A stretch of DNA of 64,000 bases from Pseudomonas sp. F(2018) (GTDB lineage: Bacteria > Pseudomonadota > Gammaproteobacteria > Pseudomonadales > Pseudomonadaceae), in assembly GCF_005508865.1 (NCBI RefSeq), contig NZ_SCOM01000001.1, positions 1,054,001-1,118,000 of the forward strand, read 5' to 3'. Both the position numbers and the translations under genes were made by a program. The notes beneath the pieces were generated by a model. It made no database searches. It was given only the letters and a program-made list of their open reading frames with translations, and was not told the DNA's origin. The stretch's first letter is position 1. Every line of letters starts with the position of its first letter. Shown here piece after piece: positions 1-8,567 of the stretch.

Positions 1-155
1 GCATCGAGTGGGTCAAGCGTTGCCCCAACCCGATGCCGGGCGACAGCGAGATCGAGATCCGCCAGATCTTCTCGGCCGAGGACTTCGGCGAGGAATTCAC
101 CCCGGAGCTGCGTGAACAGGAAGAGCGCCTGCGCGCCCGGATTGCCGCGGAATAA
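1..155 (+). CDS. YciI-like protein, C-terminal fragment
   Basis: An open frame enters from the left edge (first whole codon at base 3) and ends with TAA at 153-155, leaving about 50 C-terminal residues. The segment IEWVKRCPNP, followed by EIEIRQIF, resembles the end of YciI/DGPF-domain proteins, where a line like 'A..W..RCP....G..EIRP' closes the ferredoxin-like fold. Function is unknown for most of this family. Only 10 bases separate it from the VOC-family gene at 166, and YciI-like and PhnB-like genes are often neighbours, so they are probably one operon. The N-terminus lies outside the window, so the family call is tentative. Confidence 0.7.
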   Translation, partial: IEWVKRCPNPMPGDSEIEIRQIFSAEDFGEEFTPELREQEERLRARIAAE

Positions 156-165
156 GGAGACCCAG

Positions 166-588
166 ATGAACATCCACGCCTACCTGATTTTCGACGGCCA
201 GTGCGCCGATGCCTTTCGCTTCTACGCCGAGGTGCTGGGCGGCGAGCTGCTGATCATGCCCTTCGAGGGCAGCCCGGCCTGCGCCGATGTGGCGGCGGAG
301 CACCGCGACCGCACCATGCACGCCAGCCTCAACCGCGACGGCCAGCTGCTGATGGGCTCAGACACCATGCCCGGCGACGCCCACGACGGTATCAAGGGCT
401 GCCACATCTCGATCCAGGCCGACGACCTGGCGCATGCCGATCGCCTGTACCGCGCACTGTCGGCCCAGGGCTCGGTGCAGATGGAGCTGCAGAAGACGTT
501 CTGGGCCGAGGGCTTCGCCATGCTCACCGACCGCTTCGGCGTGCCATGGATGATCAACTTCTCCGGCGATTGCCAGGTGCCGGCCTGA
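166..588 (+). CDS. VOC superfamily protein, PhnB/glyoxalase-like
   Basis: This 140-residue cytoplasmic protein begins MNIHAYLIFDGQCADAF and ends with the motif FGVPWMINF, which is typical of the PhnB branch of the vicinal-oxygen-chelate (glyoxalase/bleomycin resistance) fold. Members bind a metal or small ligand between paired beta-alpha-beta-beta-beta modules; most PhnB-like proteins have no proven reaction. ATG 166 was chosen because it follows AAGGAG (155-160) and matches the family N-terminus; the frame is open back to 112, but that extension overlaps the upstream gene. Probably co-transcribed with the YciI-like gene. A degraded partial copy of its 3' end lies at 669-700. Confidence 0.85.
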   Translation: MNIHAYLIFDGQCADAFRFYAEVLGGELLIMPFEGSPACADVAAEHRDRTMHASLNRDGQLLMGSDTMPGDAHDGIKGCHISIQADDLAHADRLYRALSAQGSVQMELQKTFWAEGFAMLTDRFGVPWMINFSGDCQVPA

Positions 589-598
589 GTCCAGCCCG

Positions 599-655
599 TC
601 GAGCCTCGCCTGCGGCGGGGCTCGAGGCGCCTGCCCCTTGTTCCGTTTTCTTTTG
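599..655 (+). terminator. Hairpin terminator after the VOC gene
   Basis: A 12-bp stem (599-610 with 614-625, loop TGC, some G-T pairs) begins 11 bases after the stop codon and is followed by a T-rich stretch ending near 655. The gap between stem and T-rich run is longer than usual, so strength is uncertain. Confidence 0.6.
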
Positions 656-668
656 AACCGGTGGGCTG

Positions 669-700
669 GGCTTCGCCATGCCCTGGATGATCAATTCCGT
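669..700 (+). pseudogene. Remnant copy of the 3' end of a PhnB-like gene
   Basis: GGCTTCGCCATG at 669-680 equals bases 511-522 of the intact VOC gene. It is fused directly to CCCTGGATGATCAA, which corresponds to the FGVPWMIN-coding end at about 543-558. The remnant therefore reads GFAMPWMIN, a copy with about 21 bases deleted. No start codon or longer homologous frame surrounds it. It looks like the scar of a tandem duplication or of a lost paralogue. Confidence 0.45.
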
Positions 701-754
701 GAAGGTCGCTGGACATCAGAGGTTGCATGGTGTCATCGCTGCCGCCCCAGCCAT

Positions 755-1012
755 CTGCTGCGTCTACTCAGCAGAAAGCCTTTCGGATGAAAGGTCCTCC
801 CTGACCGGGTGTCCGGTCTAACCTACCCCCGTGGCACAGCTGTCCGGCTTTTGCCCCTCGTAGCTAGTTCTTTCCTGTTGGCCTCGATGCTTTCTCTGCG
901 GAAGCTTCGTTTTGTCCGCCGCTGTTCATAGCGTTACGACATGGCCTTTCTTTCGCTTCCACCGTTCGGCTCGGAGGCGCGGCCCCTTGATAGCCGACGT
1001 CCCAGATGGGAC
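755..1012 (+). other. Hairpin-rich leader before the CSLREA gene
   Basis: The 448-base gap 589-1036 has no convincing gene. Besides the terminator and the VOC remnant it holds three perfect hairpins in a row: CTGCTG/CAGCAG (755-774, 8-nt loop), CCTTTC/GAAAGG (779-794, loop GGAT) and GACCGG/CCGGTC (803-818, loop GTGT). A fourth hairpin, GTCCCA/TGGGAC (999-1012), lies just before the ribosome binding site of the next gene. The succession suggests a structured 5' untranslated region. It does not match the conserved core of a riboswitch class that I can name. Confidence 0.4.
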
Positions 1013-1036
1013 AGCCTACCCAGAGAGGCTGAAATC

Positions 1037-2416
1037 ATGCGCTTTTCATCGATCCTTATCTCCGTGGCGCTCTACCTGAGTGCTACGGCAGCCCATGCGG
1101 CAGTTTTCATCGTTACCAAGACCACCGACAGCCTGGATGGCGCCTGCGCGGCCGATTGTTCCCTGCGTGAAGCCGTGGTTGCGGCGAATGCGGCGTCGGG
1201 CAAGAGCGTCATCCATCTGCAAGCCGAAACCTACGTGCTGATGCTGCCGGCGGGGCGTGCCTGGGATGGTGAGTCCTTCGACGAGGATGAGAATCTCAAC
1301 GGCGATCTGGATGTTACCGGCACGCTGAAGATCATTGGCCAAGGCAGGGACGTCACCGTGATCAGTGGTTCGCCGGAGGCCTATGACCGGTTGTTCGACG
1401 TGCTGCCAGGGGCGAAGCTGATGCTAGAGAAACTGCGCTTGACCGACGGCCATACCACTTTCTACGGTGGCGCGCTCCAGAATGCCGGGGAGGCGGTGCT
1501 GCGGGACGTCGACGTGTTCGACAACGAAGCTGTCTCGCGAAAGTACCGCGGCTCCGGCGATCGGGGTTTCGGCGGCGGCATCGCCAATTTCAGCAGCCTG
1601 GAAGTCCATGACTCGACGCTGCGTGACAACAACTCCGACGGCCGCGATATCCATGCGTTCATCGGGGGCGGAGGGGCTATCTACAACACCGCGAATCTGA
1701 AGGTGCGTGGCTCGACTATCAGTGGTAATCAAGCGAACTCAAGCATCTTCGTCGACCCCGATCCATGGGGCGTTGGCGGTGCCATCTGGAACGACGGGGG
1801 TACCACCAGCATTGGCGGGAGTACCTTCATTGCCAACGAGTCGCCTGCAGCCGTGATTACCAATTCGAGCGGGCAGATGAAGATATTCAATAGCACCATC
1901 AGCGGTAATCTCAGAACGCAAGCGGCTGTGAACAATGGACTGAATCCTCTGCCCAGGCACGAGCCACCCCCGCGCCAGGCTTTCATGCAGCTGGTGAACG
2001 TGACCATTGCCGACAACCGCACCGAAGGACTGGTGAACAACGACGTGATGCTGGTGCGCAACAGCTTGATCATTGGCAACGGCTACGACCCGTTCTCGGG
2101 TGGTTATAGGGACTGCAAGAACAACAACCATGCCGAATTCACTGGCCTGGGCGTGCTACTCGGCAGCGACTCGCTGGGCTGCACGGGAGAAGTAATCGTG
2201 CCCAGCGCCAACGCCCTGGCCACCGTGCTGTACCCCCTGGCAGACAACAATGGTCCCACGCAGACCCATGCACTGCGCCCCGACAGTCCGGCGCTGGATG
2301 CCGGCCTCGGCAGTTGTGCCGAGATCGATCAGCGGGGACTGGGGCGCCCGCGTGACGGCAACGGCGATGGTCTGCCGGTATGTGACCTGGGAGCCTACGA
2401 ACGGGCCTATCCCTGA
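1037..2416 (+). CDS. Secreted CSLREA-domain, right-handed beta-helix protein
   Basis: This 459-residue exported protein has a signal peptide (residues 1-18, MRFSSILISV... ending AHA) followed by the CSLREA signature CSLREAVVAANA near residues 37-48. The middle consists of beta-helix-type repeats rich in N and G (motifs such as GGGIANFSS, GGAIYNTA, STISGN). The C-terminus, with TQTHALRPDSPALDAG and CDLGAYER, is the choice-of-anchor Q type end. Such proteins are surface or secreted repeat proteins with adhesin-like or polysaccharide-binding folds; no substrate is known. ATG 1037 was preferred over 941 because it begins the signal peptide and follows an AGAGAGGCTG element. Codon use is less GC-biased than in neighbours, which may indicate transfer. 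Confidence 0.85.
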   Translation: MRFSSILISVALYLSATAAHAAVFIVTKTTDSLDGACAADCSLREAVVAANAASGKSVIHLQAETYVLMLPAGRAWDGESFDEDENLNGDLDVTGTLKIIGQGRDVTVISGSPEAYDRLFDVLPGAKLMLEKLRLTDGHTTFYGGALQNAGEAVLRDVDVFDNEAVSRKYRGSGDRGFGGGIANFSSLEVHDSTLRDNNSDGRDIHAFIGGGGAIYNTANLKVRGSTISGNQANSSIFVDPDPWGVGGAIWNDGGTTSIGGSTFIANESPAAVITNSSGQMKIFNSTISGNLRTQAAVNNGLNPLPRHEPPPRQAFMQLVNVTIADNRTEGLVNNDVMLVRNSLIIGNGYDPFSGGYRDCKNNNHAEFTGLGVLLGSDSLGCTGEVIVPSANALATVLYPLADNNGPTQTHALRPDSPALDAGLGSCAEIDQRGLGRPRDGNGDGLPVCDLGAYERAYP

Positions 2417-2492
2417 TCGGCAGGGAGCATCCGCGTCGGTTTTCCAGTCGGGTATGCTGGGCACCCATTTCTCCTGCAGCGCCTGATGCCCC

Positions 2493-2906
2493 ATGCTGGT
2501 GATCTCCAACAGCGTCCATCTGCCCGACGACGAAGTCGAGCTGACCGCCATCCGCGCCCAGGGTGCGGGCGGGCAGAACGTCAACAAGGTCTCCAGTGCC
2601 GTGCACCTGCGTTTCGACAGCCAGGCCTCGTCGCTGCCGCCGTTCTACAAGCAGCGCCTGTTGGAGCTGCACGACAGGCGCATCACCGAAGGCGGCGTGG
2701 TGATCATCAAGGCCCAGCAGTACCGCACCCAGGAACAGAACCGCGCCGACGCCCTGGAGCGCCTGGCCGAGCTGATCCGCAATGCCGGCAAGACCGAGAA
2801 GGCGCGTCGCCCGACCAAACCGACCCTGGGCTCGAAGAAGCGCCGCCTGGAAGGCAAGAGCAAGCGCGGGGCGATCAAGGCCGGGCGTGGCAAGGTGGAC
2901 TACTGA
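2493..2906 (+). CDS. arfB: Alternative ribosome-rescue factor ArfB (YaeJ)
   Basis: This 137-residue protein carries the class I release-factor motif in AQGAGGQNVNKVSS (GGQ at about residues 27-29), which hydrolyses peptidyl-tRNA in the ribosomal P site. It lacks the codon-recognition domain of RF1/RF2. The C-terminal tail, rich in Lys and Arg (KKRRLEGKSKRGAIKAGRGK), is what ArfB inserts into the empty mRNA channel of stalled ribosomes. Length and layout match E. coli YaeJ/ArfB. It stands between the CSLREA gene and a diguanylate cyclase, with 46 bases to the next start. Confidence 0.93.
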   Translation: MLVISNSVHLPDDEVELTAIRAQGAGGQNVNKVSSAVHLRFDSQASSLPPFYKQRLLELHDRRITEGGVVIIKAQQYRTQEQNRADALERLAELIRNAGKTEKARRPTKPTLGSKKRRLEGKSKRGAIKAGRGKVDY

Positions 2907-2952
2907 GGCAAACCGGCATAGCTTCTGCGCTATTGCCCTCGGAAGTACCGCC

Positions 2953-3927
2953 ATGCTCGATCCCATCCAGCCCAAGCCGGACGACCACGCCGTCTACAAG
3001 ACCCTGCTCGAGTCGACCAAGGCGATTCCCTGGAAGATCGACTGGAAGAGCATGACCTTCGCCTACATCGGCCCGCAGATCGAGCCGTTGCTGGGCTGGA
3101 CCCAGCAGAGCTGGATCAGCGCCAACGACTGGGCCGAGCGCATCCACGAGGAAGACCGCGGGCGCGTGGTCAACTTCTGCATCGCCCAGTCGCAGAGCGG
3201 CATCGACCACGAGGCCGATTACCGGGCGCTGACCGCCGACGGCCGCTACGTGTGGATCCGCGATGTGGTACATGTAATGCGCGACGCCAACGGCGAGACC
3301 GAGGCGCTGGTCGGCTTCATGTTCGATATCAGCGAGCGCAAGAAGACCGAGGAGCAGCTGCTGGCTCTGCAGAAACAGCTGGAGGAGTACTCCTACAAGG
3401 ACGGCCTGACCGGCATCAACAACCGGCGCATGTTCGACTCGATCCTCGATATCGAGTGGGGCAACGCCCAGCGCACACGGCGGCCGCTGTCGCTGATCCT
3501 GCTGGATATCGACTTCTTCAAGCAGTTCAACGACCACTACGGCCATATCCGCGGCGACGATTGCCTCAAGCGCATCGGCCAGGCCCTGCAGGGCGCCGCG
3601 GCGCGCCCGCGCGACTGCGTGGCGCGCTTCGGCGGCGAGGAGTTTGTGCTGGTGCTGCCGGAGACCGACGGCGAGTCGGCGAAGAAGATCGCCGAACGCT
3701 GCCGCAAACTGGTGCGCAAGGAGCAGATCGCCCACGAGCAGTCCAACGTGGCGCAGCTGGTGACCGTCAGCCTGGGCGTCGGCACCATCATCCCCGAGGC
3801 CCACGACACGCCGCTGGCCTTTATCGAGGCGGTCGACCGCCTGCTCTACCAGGCCAAGCAGCAGGGCCGCGACCGCCTGCTGCATGGGCATTGCGGTGGC
3901 GGCGAAGCGGACGCCTGCCAGGCCTGA
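2953..3927 (+). CDS. Diguanylate cyclase, PAS-GGDEF
   Basis: This 324-residue soluble protein has an N-terminal PAS fold (about residues 12-135, ending DISERKKTEEQ), a short coiled coil, then a GGDEF domain starting at DGLTGINNRR. The active-site signature is intact as FGGEEF. Five residues before it lies RPRD, an RxxD inhibitory site, so product feedback by c-di-GMP is expected. No EAL domain and no membrane segment are present. It would make c-di-GMP from two GTP in response to an unknown PAS signal. ATG 2953 was chosen because the PAS domain begins soon after it and earlier in-frame starts overlap arfB. Confidence 0.92.
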   Translation: MLDPIQPKPDDHAVYKTLLESTKAIPWKIDWKSMTFAYIGPQIEPLLGWTQQSWISANDWAERIHEEDRGRVVNFCIAQSQSGIDHEADYRALTADGRYVWIRDVVHVMRDANGETEALVGFMFDISERKKTEEQLLALQKQLEEYSYKDGLTGINNRRMFDSILDIEWGNAQRTRRPLSLILLDIDFFKQFNDHYGHIRGDDCLKRIGQALQGAAARPRDCVARFGGEEFVLVLPETDGESAKKIAERCRKLVRKEQIAHEQSNVAQLVTVSLGVGTIIPEAHDTPLAFIEAVDRLLYQAKQQGRDRLLHGHCGGGEADACQA

Positions 3928-3956
3928 GTTCGGTTTGTTGCCGGGCAGCGCTCTGC

Positions 3957-4080
3957 GTAGCCCGGATGCAATCCGGGAGGGCAGGCGGTTCCGCCCCGGA
4001 TGACATCCGGGCTACCGGCTGGAGAGCAGGCAGCTCCGCCCTTGCGTAGGGTGGTCTCGGAGCGAAGCGACAGCCCACCA
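3957..4080. repeat. Two Pseudomonas intergenic repeat modules
   Basis: Between convergent genes, 3957-4015 starts GTAGCCCGGATG and ends CATCCGGGCTAC, with internal inverted pairs (ATCCGGG, CCCGGAT), so it folds into one long stem with side hairpins. A second module, 4046-4080, runs from GTAGGGTGG to CCCACCA. Sequences of both types are common intergenic repeats in Pseudomonas genomes. They may also serve as transcription barriers for the diguanylate cyclase and the ABC operon. Confidence 0.6.
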
Positions 4081-4131
4081 GCGGAGCTCACCAATAGCAC
4101 CCGCCCGGAAGCACTCGGCGGATAAGTAGCG

Positions 4132-4899
4132 TTAAGCCCGCACCCAGCGCTGCCGCGTCCAGCCGCTCAACGCATCCACCGCGAACACCAGCACCAGCAT
4201 CGCCAGGATCACCGTGCTGGCCTGGGCCTCCTGGAACAGGCTGAGGCTGACGTAGAGCATCTGCCCCAGGCCGCCGGCGCCGACGAAGCCGAGCACGCTG
4301 GCCATGCGGATATTGTTTTCCCAGCGGTACAGCGAATAGGCCAAGAGCTGCGGCCACAGGTTGGGCAGGGTGCCGTAGCAGAAGGCTGCGACTTGGCCGC
4401 CGCCCTGCAGGCGAATCGCCTCGGCTGGCGCCGTGGGCGTGTTCTCCAGCGCCTCGGCGAACAGTCGGCCGAGTACGCCGGCCGTATGCAGCGCCAGGGC
4501 CAGGGTGCCGGCGTTGGGGCCAAGGCCGGCGGCCAGCACCATCAGCGCCGCCCACACCAGCTCGGGAATCGCCCGCAGGCCATTGAGCAGCAGGCGCACC
4601 AGACCCTGGGCCAAGCCGCCGAAGCGCCCAGCTGCCGGCAGCGCCAGGAGCAGACCGAGCACAGCGGCGAGCAGAGTGCCGAGGGCCGACATGGCCAGGG
4701 TCTCCAGCGCGCCACGGCCGATGGCCAGCAGGTGTCCGCCGCTCAGGTCCGGCTGCAGGAAGCGAGCGGCGTAATCGGTCATGTGCCGCAGGTTGTCCGT
4801 CTGCCCCAGCGCGGCCAGGTCCAGGCCCAGGTAGGCGAAGGAGGCGACCACTGCGGCGAGAATCGCCAGCAGCAGGGCGAGGTTGACCAGTCTGTTCAT
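4132..4899 (-). CDS. ABC importer permease, PhnE family (second permease)
   Basis: This 255-residue integral inner-membrane protein has about five to six hydrophobic segments and an EAA-type loop near LQGGGQVAAFCYGTLPN, where the ATPase docks. [12 protein letters not shown] is the PhnE-family signature. The start at 4899 ([11 protein letters not shown]) overlaps the stop of the upstream permease by 4 bases (ATGA), showing translational coupling. It is the last gene of the four-gene importer operon. It is paralogous to the gene at 4896-5723, so the channel is probably a heterodimer. Neighbouring selD and mnmH suggest a selenium oxyanion substrate; sequence alone would also allow phosphonate or phosphite. 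Confidence 0.9.
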   Translation of the reverse strand: MNRLVNLALLLAILAAVVASFAYLGLDLAALGQTDNLRHMTDYAARFLQPDLSGGHLLAIGRGALETLAMSALGTLLAAVLGLLLALPAAGRFGGLAQGLVRLLLNGLRAIPELVWAALMVLAAGLGPNAGTLALALHTAGVLGRLFAEALENTPTAPAEAIRLQGGGQVAAFCYGTLPNLWPQLLAYSLYRWENNIRMASVLGFVGAGGLGQMLYVSLSLFQEAQASTVILAMLVLVFAVDALSGWTRQRWVRA

Positions 4900-5723
4900 G
4901 TCAGCCTCCCGCGCAGCACACGGCTCAGCGCGTCGGCCAGCAGCACCAGGAGCAGGAAGGTCAGCAGCATGCTGGCCACCTCGCCGCCGGCGAACATGCG
5001 CAGCGACAGGTCGATCTGCTGGCCCAGGCCGCCGGCGCCGACGAAGCCCATCACCACCGAGGCGCGAATCGCGCATTCCCAGCGGTACACGGTGTAGGAG
5101 GTCAGCTCGGCGGCGGCATTCGGCAGCAGGCCGTAGACGAAGGCGGCCAGCCGGCCGCTGCCGCCCTGCAGCAGGGCGTGCATGGGGCGCTGGTCGACCG
5201 ACTCGAGGATTTCCGCATAGACCTTGCCGAGCATGCCGGCGTAGGTGATGGCGATGGCCAGCACCCCGGCGGTGGGGCCGAGGCCGACGGCGCGGACGAA
5301 CAGCAAGGCCCAGACGATCTCCGGCACGCTGCGCAGGAATATCAGCAACCCGCGCACCGGCCAACGCAGGGCCTGGCCCAGCGCACTGGGGCGACCGCCA
5401 CGCGAGGCCGCCGACAGAGACAGGGCGCGGCTGGCAGCCAGGCCGGCGGGAATCGCCACCAGTAGTGCCAGGGCCATGCCGGCGGTGGCGATGGCCAGGG
5501 TTTGCAGGGTGGCCTGCAGCAGCAGGTCGAGGAACTCGGCGTTGTGCGCCGGCGGCCAGAAGGCGGCGACGAAGCGGCCCATCTCGCTCTGGCTGTCGGC
5601 CTGCAGCAGCACGCCGGGGTTCAGCTCGGCGAGCCGGATGCCCGGCCACAGCAACGCCACGGCCAGCACCGTCAGCAGCAGCCGGGGTAGGGCGGCGGGG
5701 TCGCGGCTGTCAGATCTCAGCAT
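4896..5723 (-). CDS. ABC importer permease, PhnE family (first permease)
   Basis: This 275-residue inner-membrane permease has one N-terminal hydrophobic segment and about five further ones. It carries the EAA-like docking loop ([18 protein letters not shown]) and [13 protein letters not shown] near the C-terminus. Its start at 5723 lies inside the 3' end of the ATPase gene (7-base overlap), and its stop overlaps the next permease start. It should form the translocation pore with the neighbouring permease. The wide periplasmic loop after the first helix ([15 protein letters not shown]) is typical of PhnE-like proteins. Confidence 0.9.
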   Translation of the reverse strand: MLRSDSRDPAALPRLLLTVLAVALLWPGIRLAELNPGVLLQADSQSEMGRFVAAFWPPAHNAEFLDLLLQATLQTLAIATAGMALALLVAIPAGLAASRALSLSAASRGGRPSALGQALRWPVRGLLIFLRSVPEIVWALLFVRAVGLGPTAGVLAIAITYAGMLGKVYAEILESVDQRPMHALLQGGSGRLAAFVYGLLPNAAAELTSYTVYRWECAIRASVVMGFVGAGGLGQQIDLSLRMFAGGEVASMLLTFLLLVLLADALSRVLRGRLT

Positions 5724-6514
5724 CGCGGGATCTGCAGGGTCAGGGTCACCGCCGGCGCCTGTGGCGACACCAGCTGCTCGTTGGCGTAGAGGGCGTCGAG
5801 CAGCTCCTGGGTGACTTCGCCGGCCGGGCGGTCGAAGGCGATGCGGCCTTCGCGCACGCCGACGATGCGCGGGAAGTGCGCCAGGGCCAGCTCCACCGCG
5901 TGCAGGCTGGCGACCAGGGTCACGCCACGCGCCTCGGCATGCCGGCACAGCACGCTCAGGGTGTGGTCGGCGAGCACCGGGTCCATGGCCGACACCGGTT
6001 CGTCGGCCAGCAGCAGCTCGGGATCCTGGTACAGCGCGCGGGCGATGCCGACGCGCTGCAGCTGGCCGCCGGAGAGCTGCTGGCACTGGGCGAACAGCTT
6101 GTCGGTCAGGTCCAGGCGGGCGAGGACGTCACTGGCACCGGGAATATCGACGGGGTGCAGCAGGTTGAGCAGGCTCCTGCCCAGGCCCCACTGGCCGAGC
6201 TTGCCGGCCAGCACGGCGGTGACCACCCGTTGCCGCGGGGGCAGCGGCGGCGCCTGGTGGATCAGGCAGATGCGTGTGCGCAGCTGCTGACGGGCGCGAG
6301 CGGAGAGCTGCCAGGGATTCTGTCCCAGCAGCTCCACGCTACCGCCGCCGGGCTGCAGGGCGCTGGCCAGCAGGCCGAGCAGGCTGGACTTGCCGGCGCC
6401 GGACGGGCCGATGATGGCGACTCGCTCGCCGGATGCAATGGCCAGGTCCACGCCGCGCAGGGCGTGGACTCCATTGCCGTGCTGCAGGTCGGCGCCGGTG
6501 AGGCGCAGGCTCAT
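5717..6514 (-). CDS. ABC importer ATPase, PhnC-like
   Basis: This 265-residue cytoplasmic ATPase has an intact Walker A (GPSGAGKSS), ABC signature ([15 protein letters not shown]) and Walker B ([12 protein letters not shown]). The switch histidine lies in [10 protein letters not shown]. Family resemblance is to PhnC-type ATPases. Its start overlaps the stop of the binding-protein gene by 4 bases. It would drive import with the two PhnE-like permeases. Substrate inference comes from context only. Confidence 0.92.
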   Translation of the reverse strand: MSLRLTGADLQHGNGVHALRGVDLAIASGERVAIIGPSGAGKSSLLGLLASALQPGGGSVELLGQNPWQLSARARQQLRTRICLIHQAPPLPPRQRVVTAVLAGKLGQWGLGRSLLNLLHPVDIPGASDVLARLDLTDKLFAQCQQLSGGQLQRVGIARALYQDPELLLADEPVSAMDPVLADHTLSVLCRHAEARGVTLVASLHAVELALAHFPRIVGVREGRIAFDRPAGEVTQELLDALYANEQLVSPQAPAVTLTLQIPRC

Positions 6515-7362
6515 TTCAGCAGGTCGGCGGCGCGGGCGGCGTCCTCGATGCCCTTGTAGTTCTCAGGCTTGGTCTCGATGAAGCGGCTGGCGGCCTGCAG
6601 GTCGAGGATCGCCTTGTGTTGCGGGTTGGCCGGGTCGAGGGCGAGGAAGGCCTGCTTGATCTTCTCGGCCAGGGCCGGGTCGAGGGTGCCGCGCACGGTC
6701 CAGTTGTAGTCGTAGTAGGCCGGAGTGGTGGCGAAGACCTTGACCTTGCTGGTGTCGACCTTGCCGGCGGCGACCAGCTTGTCCCACACGCTGGCGTTGA
6801 GCACGCCGCCGTCGACCTTGCCGGCCTGGACCCAGGCGGCGGTGGCGTCATGGGCGCCGGAGTAGCCGATGCGGCTGAAGTAGGTTTCCGGCTTGATGCC
6901 GTCCTTCAGCATGAAGTAGCGCGGCATCAGGCTGCCGGAAGTGGAGGAGATGGAGCCGAAGGCGAAGGTCTTGCCCTTGAGGTCGGCCAGCGATTTCACG
7001 TCCGGATTGGCGGTGATGAACTTGCTGGTGAACTGGGCGTCCTGCTCGCGCTGTACCAGCGGGATGGCGTTACCGGTCTTCAGGCGTACCTGAACGAAGG
7101 TGAAGCCGCCGAGCCAGGCCAGGTCCAGACGGTCGGTGGCCAGGGCCTCGACCACCGCCGGATAGTCGGCGACCGGGACGAACTCGACCTTCATGCCCAG
7201 TTGCTGCTCCAGGTACTCGCCCAGCGGCTTGAACTTGCGCAGCAGTTCGGTGGGCGCCTCGTCGGGGATGGCGCTGACCTTCAGCACGTCGGCGGCATGG
7301 ATGGTCAGGGCGGACAGGGACAGGGCAAAGCCGGCGGCGAGCGCCAGGGTACGCTTGAGCAT
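6511..7362 (-). CDS. Periplasmic binding protein, PhnD family, putative selenate/selenite importer
   Basis: This 283-residue exported protein has a signal peptide ([20 protein letters not shown], cleavage after IHA) and the PhnD fold: [10 protein letters not shown], then [13 protein letters not shown], then [17 protein letters not shown] with a serine/threonine-rich oxyanion-binding loop. The family includes phosphonate, phosphite and phosphate binders. One clade is annotated as putative selenate-binding because it sits beside selD, exactly as here. ATG 7362 is preferred over an upstream TTG at 7380 because GGAG lies 9-12 bases before it. It is the first gene of the operon and diverges from selD. 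Confidence 0.87.
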   Translation of the reverse strand: MLKRTLALAAGFALSLSALTIHAADVLKVSAIPDEAPTELLRKFKPLGEYLEQQLGMKVEFVPVADYPAVVEALATDRLDLAWLGGFTFVQVRLKTGNAIPLVQREQDAQFTSKFITANPDVKSLADLKGKTFAFGSISSTSGSLMPRYFMLKDGIKPETYFSRIGYSGAHDATAAWVQAGKVDGGVLNASVWDKLVAAGKVDTSKVKVFATTPAYYDYNWTVRGTLDPALAEKIKQAFLALDPANPQHKAILDLQAASRFIETKPENYKGIEDAARAADLLK

Positions 7363-7454
7363 GAAGATTCTCCGGTTCAATAGCGGAAAAGGTTCGAAGG
7401 GGCCGGCCAGCCGTGGCTGCGCCTGCGCTCCGTCAGGGTAGTAGAAAGCCGGGG

Positions 7455-7495
7455 ATTATATGGGCGACCGGAGCAAAGAACAGCTTTGCTAGAAT
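7455..7495. promoter_or_regulatory. Divergent promoter region, ABC operon / selD
   Basis: The 170-base gap 7363-7532 holds an ATTATA at 7455-7460, which reads TATAAT on the minus strand towards the ABC operon. An extended -10 (TGCTAGAAT, hexamer TAGAAT 7490-7495) points towards selD. No good -35 is seen for either. The two -10 elements are about 30 bases apart, so the promoters may interfere or share a regulator. Confidence 0.5.
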
Positions 7496-7532
7496 CCGCG
7501 GCCTGTTTTCCGATTTGCCGAGAGCGTTGCCG

Positions 7533-8567
7533 ATGAGCGAGCCGATTCGTTTGACCCAGTACAGCCACGGTGCCGGCTGCGGCTGCAAGATTTCCCCCAA
7601 GGTGCTGGAAGTGATCCTCGCCGGCAGCGGTGCGCAGAACCTCGACCCCAAGCTGTGGGTCGGCAACGCCTCGAAGGACGATGCGGCGGTTTACGCCCTG
7701 GACGAGGAGCGCGGTGTGGTCTCCACCACCGACTTCTTTATGCCGATCGTCGATGATCCGTATGACTTCGGCCGCATCGCCGCCACCAACGCCATCAGCG
7801 ACATCTACGCCATGGGTGGCGACCCGCTGATGGCCATCGCCATCCTCGGCTGGCCGGTGAACCTGCTGCCGCCGGAAGTGGCCCGCGAGGTGATCCGTGG
7901 TGGCCGCGCCGTGTGCGACGCCGCCGGCATCCCGCTGGCCGGCGGCCACTCGATCGACGCGCCGGAGCCGATCTTCGGCCTGGCCGTGACCGGCGTGGTC
8001 GAGAAGAAGCACATGAAGCGCAACGACACCGCCAGCGCCGGCTGCAGGCTGTACCTGAGCAAGCCGCTGGGCATCGGCATCCTCACAACCGCCGAGAAGA
8101 AGGCCAAGCTGCGCGAGCAGGATGTGGGCCTGGCGCGTGACTGGATGTGCACCCTGAACAAGCCCGGCGCGCGCTTTGGCAAGCTGGCTGGCGTGCAGGC
8201 GATGACCGATGTCACCGGCTTCGGCCTGCTCGGCCACCTGGTGGAGATGGCCGACGGCGCCGGCCTGACCGCCCAGCTGGTGTACGCCGCCGTGCCGCGC
8301 CTGCCGGGTGTCGACTACTACCTGGCCGAGGGCTGCGTGCCCGGCGGCACCCTGCGCAACTTCGACAGCTACGGCGAAAAGATCGCGCCGATCTCCGCGG
8401 CCCAGCGCGACCTGCTGTGCGACCCGCAGACCAGTGGCGGTCTGCTGGTGGCCGTGGCTCCCGAGGGCGAAGCCGAGTTCCTCAGTGTGGCCGCCGAGCT
8501 GGGCCTGGACCTGGCGCCGATCGGCCAACTGATCGAGCGACAGAGCCACGCGGTAGAGGTGCTGTGA
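7533..8567 (+). CDS. selD: Selenide, water dikinase
   Basis: This 344-residue enzyme makes selenophosphate from selenide and ATP. The N-terminal motif [10 protein letters not shown] contains the catalytic cysteine (C16) and lysine (K19), equivalent to E. coli C17 and K20; the position is Cys, not selenocysteine. Glycine-rich PurM/AIRS-like nucleotide-binding elements follow ([28 protein letters not shown]). ATG 7533 matches the family start, and earlier in-frame codons lie in the promoter. Its stop overlaps the mnmH start by one base (TGATG), so selenophosphate production is coupled to its user. Confidence 0.97.
   Translation: MSEPIRLTQYSHGAGCGCKISPKVLEVILAGSGAQNLDPKLWVGNASKDDAAVYALDEERGVVSTTDFFMPIVDDPYDFGRIAATNAISDIYAMGGDPLMAIAILGWPVNLLPPEVAREVIRGGRAVCDAAGIPLAGGHSIDAPEPIFGLAVTGVVEKKHMKRNDTASAGCRLYLSKPLGIGILTTAEKKAKLREQDVGLARDWMCTLNKPGARFGKLAGVQAMTDVTGFGLLGHLVEMADGAGLTAQLVYAAVPRLPGVDYYLAEGCVPGGTLRNFDSYGEKIAPISAAQRDLLCDPQTSGGLLVAVAPEGEAEFLSVAAELGLDLAPIGQLIERQSHAVEVL

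Noticed and set aside
779..860. c-di-GMP (GEMM) riboswitch before the CSLREA gene
   Set aside because: The segment has a CCGGTCTAA reminiscent of GEMM, but the GGACGCAAAGCC core, GAAA tetraloop and its receptor are missing.
4132..7362. Phosphonate uptake (phnCDE) as the function
   Set aside because: The family fits, but no phosphonate or phosphite enzymes are near and the operon shares its promoter region with selD-mnmH. Kept only as an alternative.
7533..7590. Selenocysteine in SelD
   Set aside because: The catalytic position is an ordinary Cys codon (TGC) and no in-frame TGA occurs; no selA, selB or SECIS-like context was seen.
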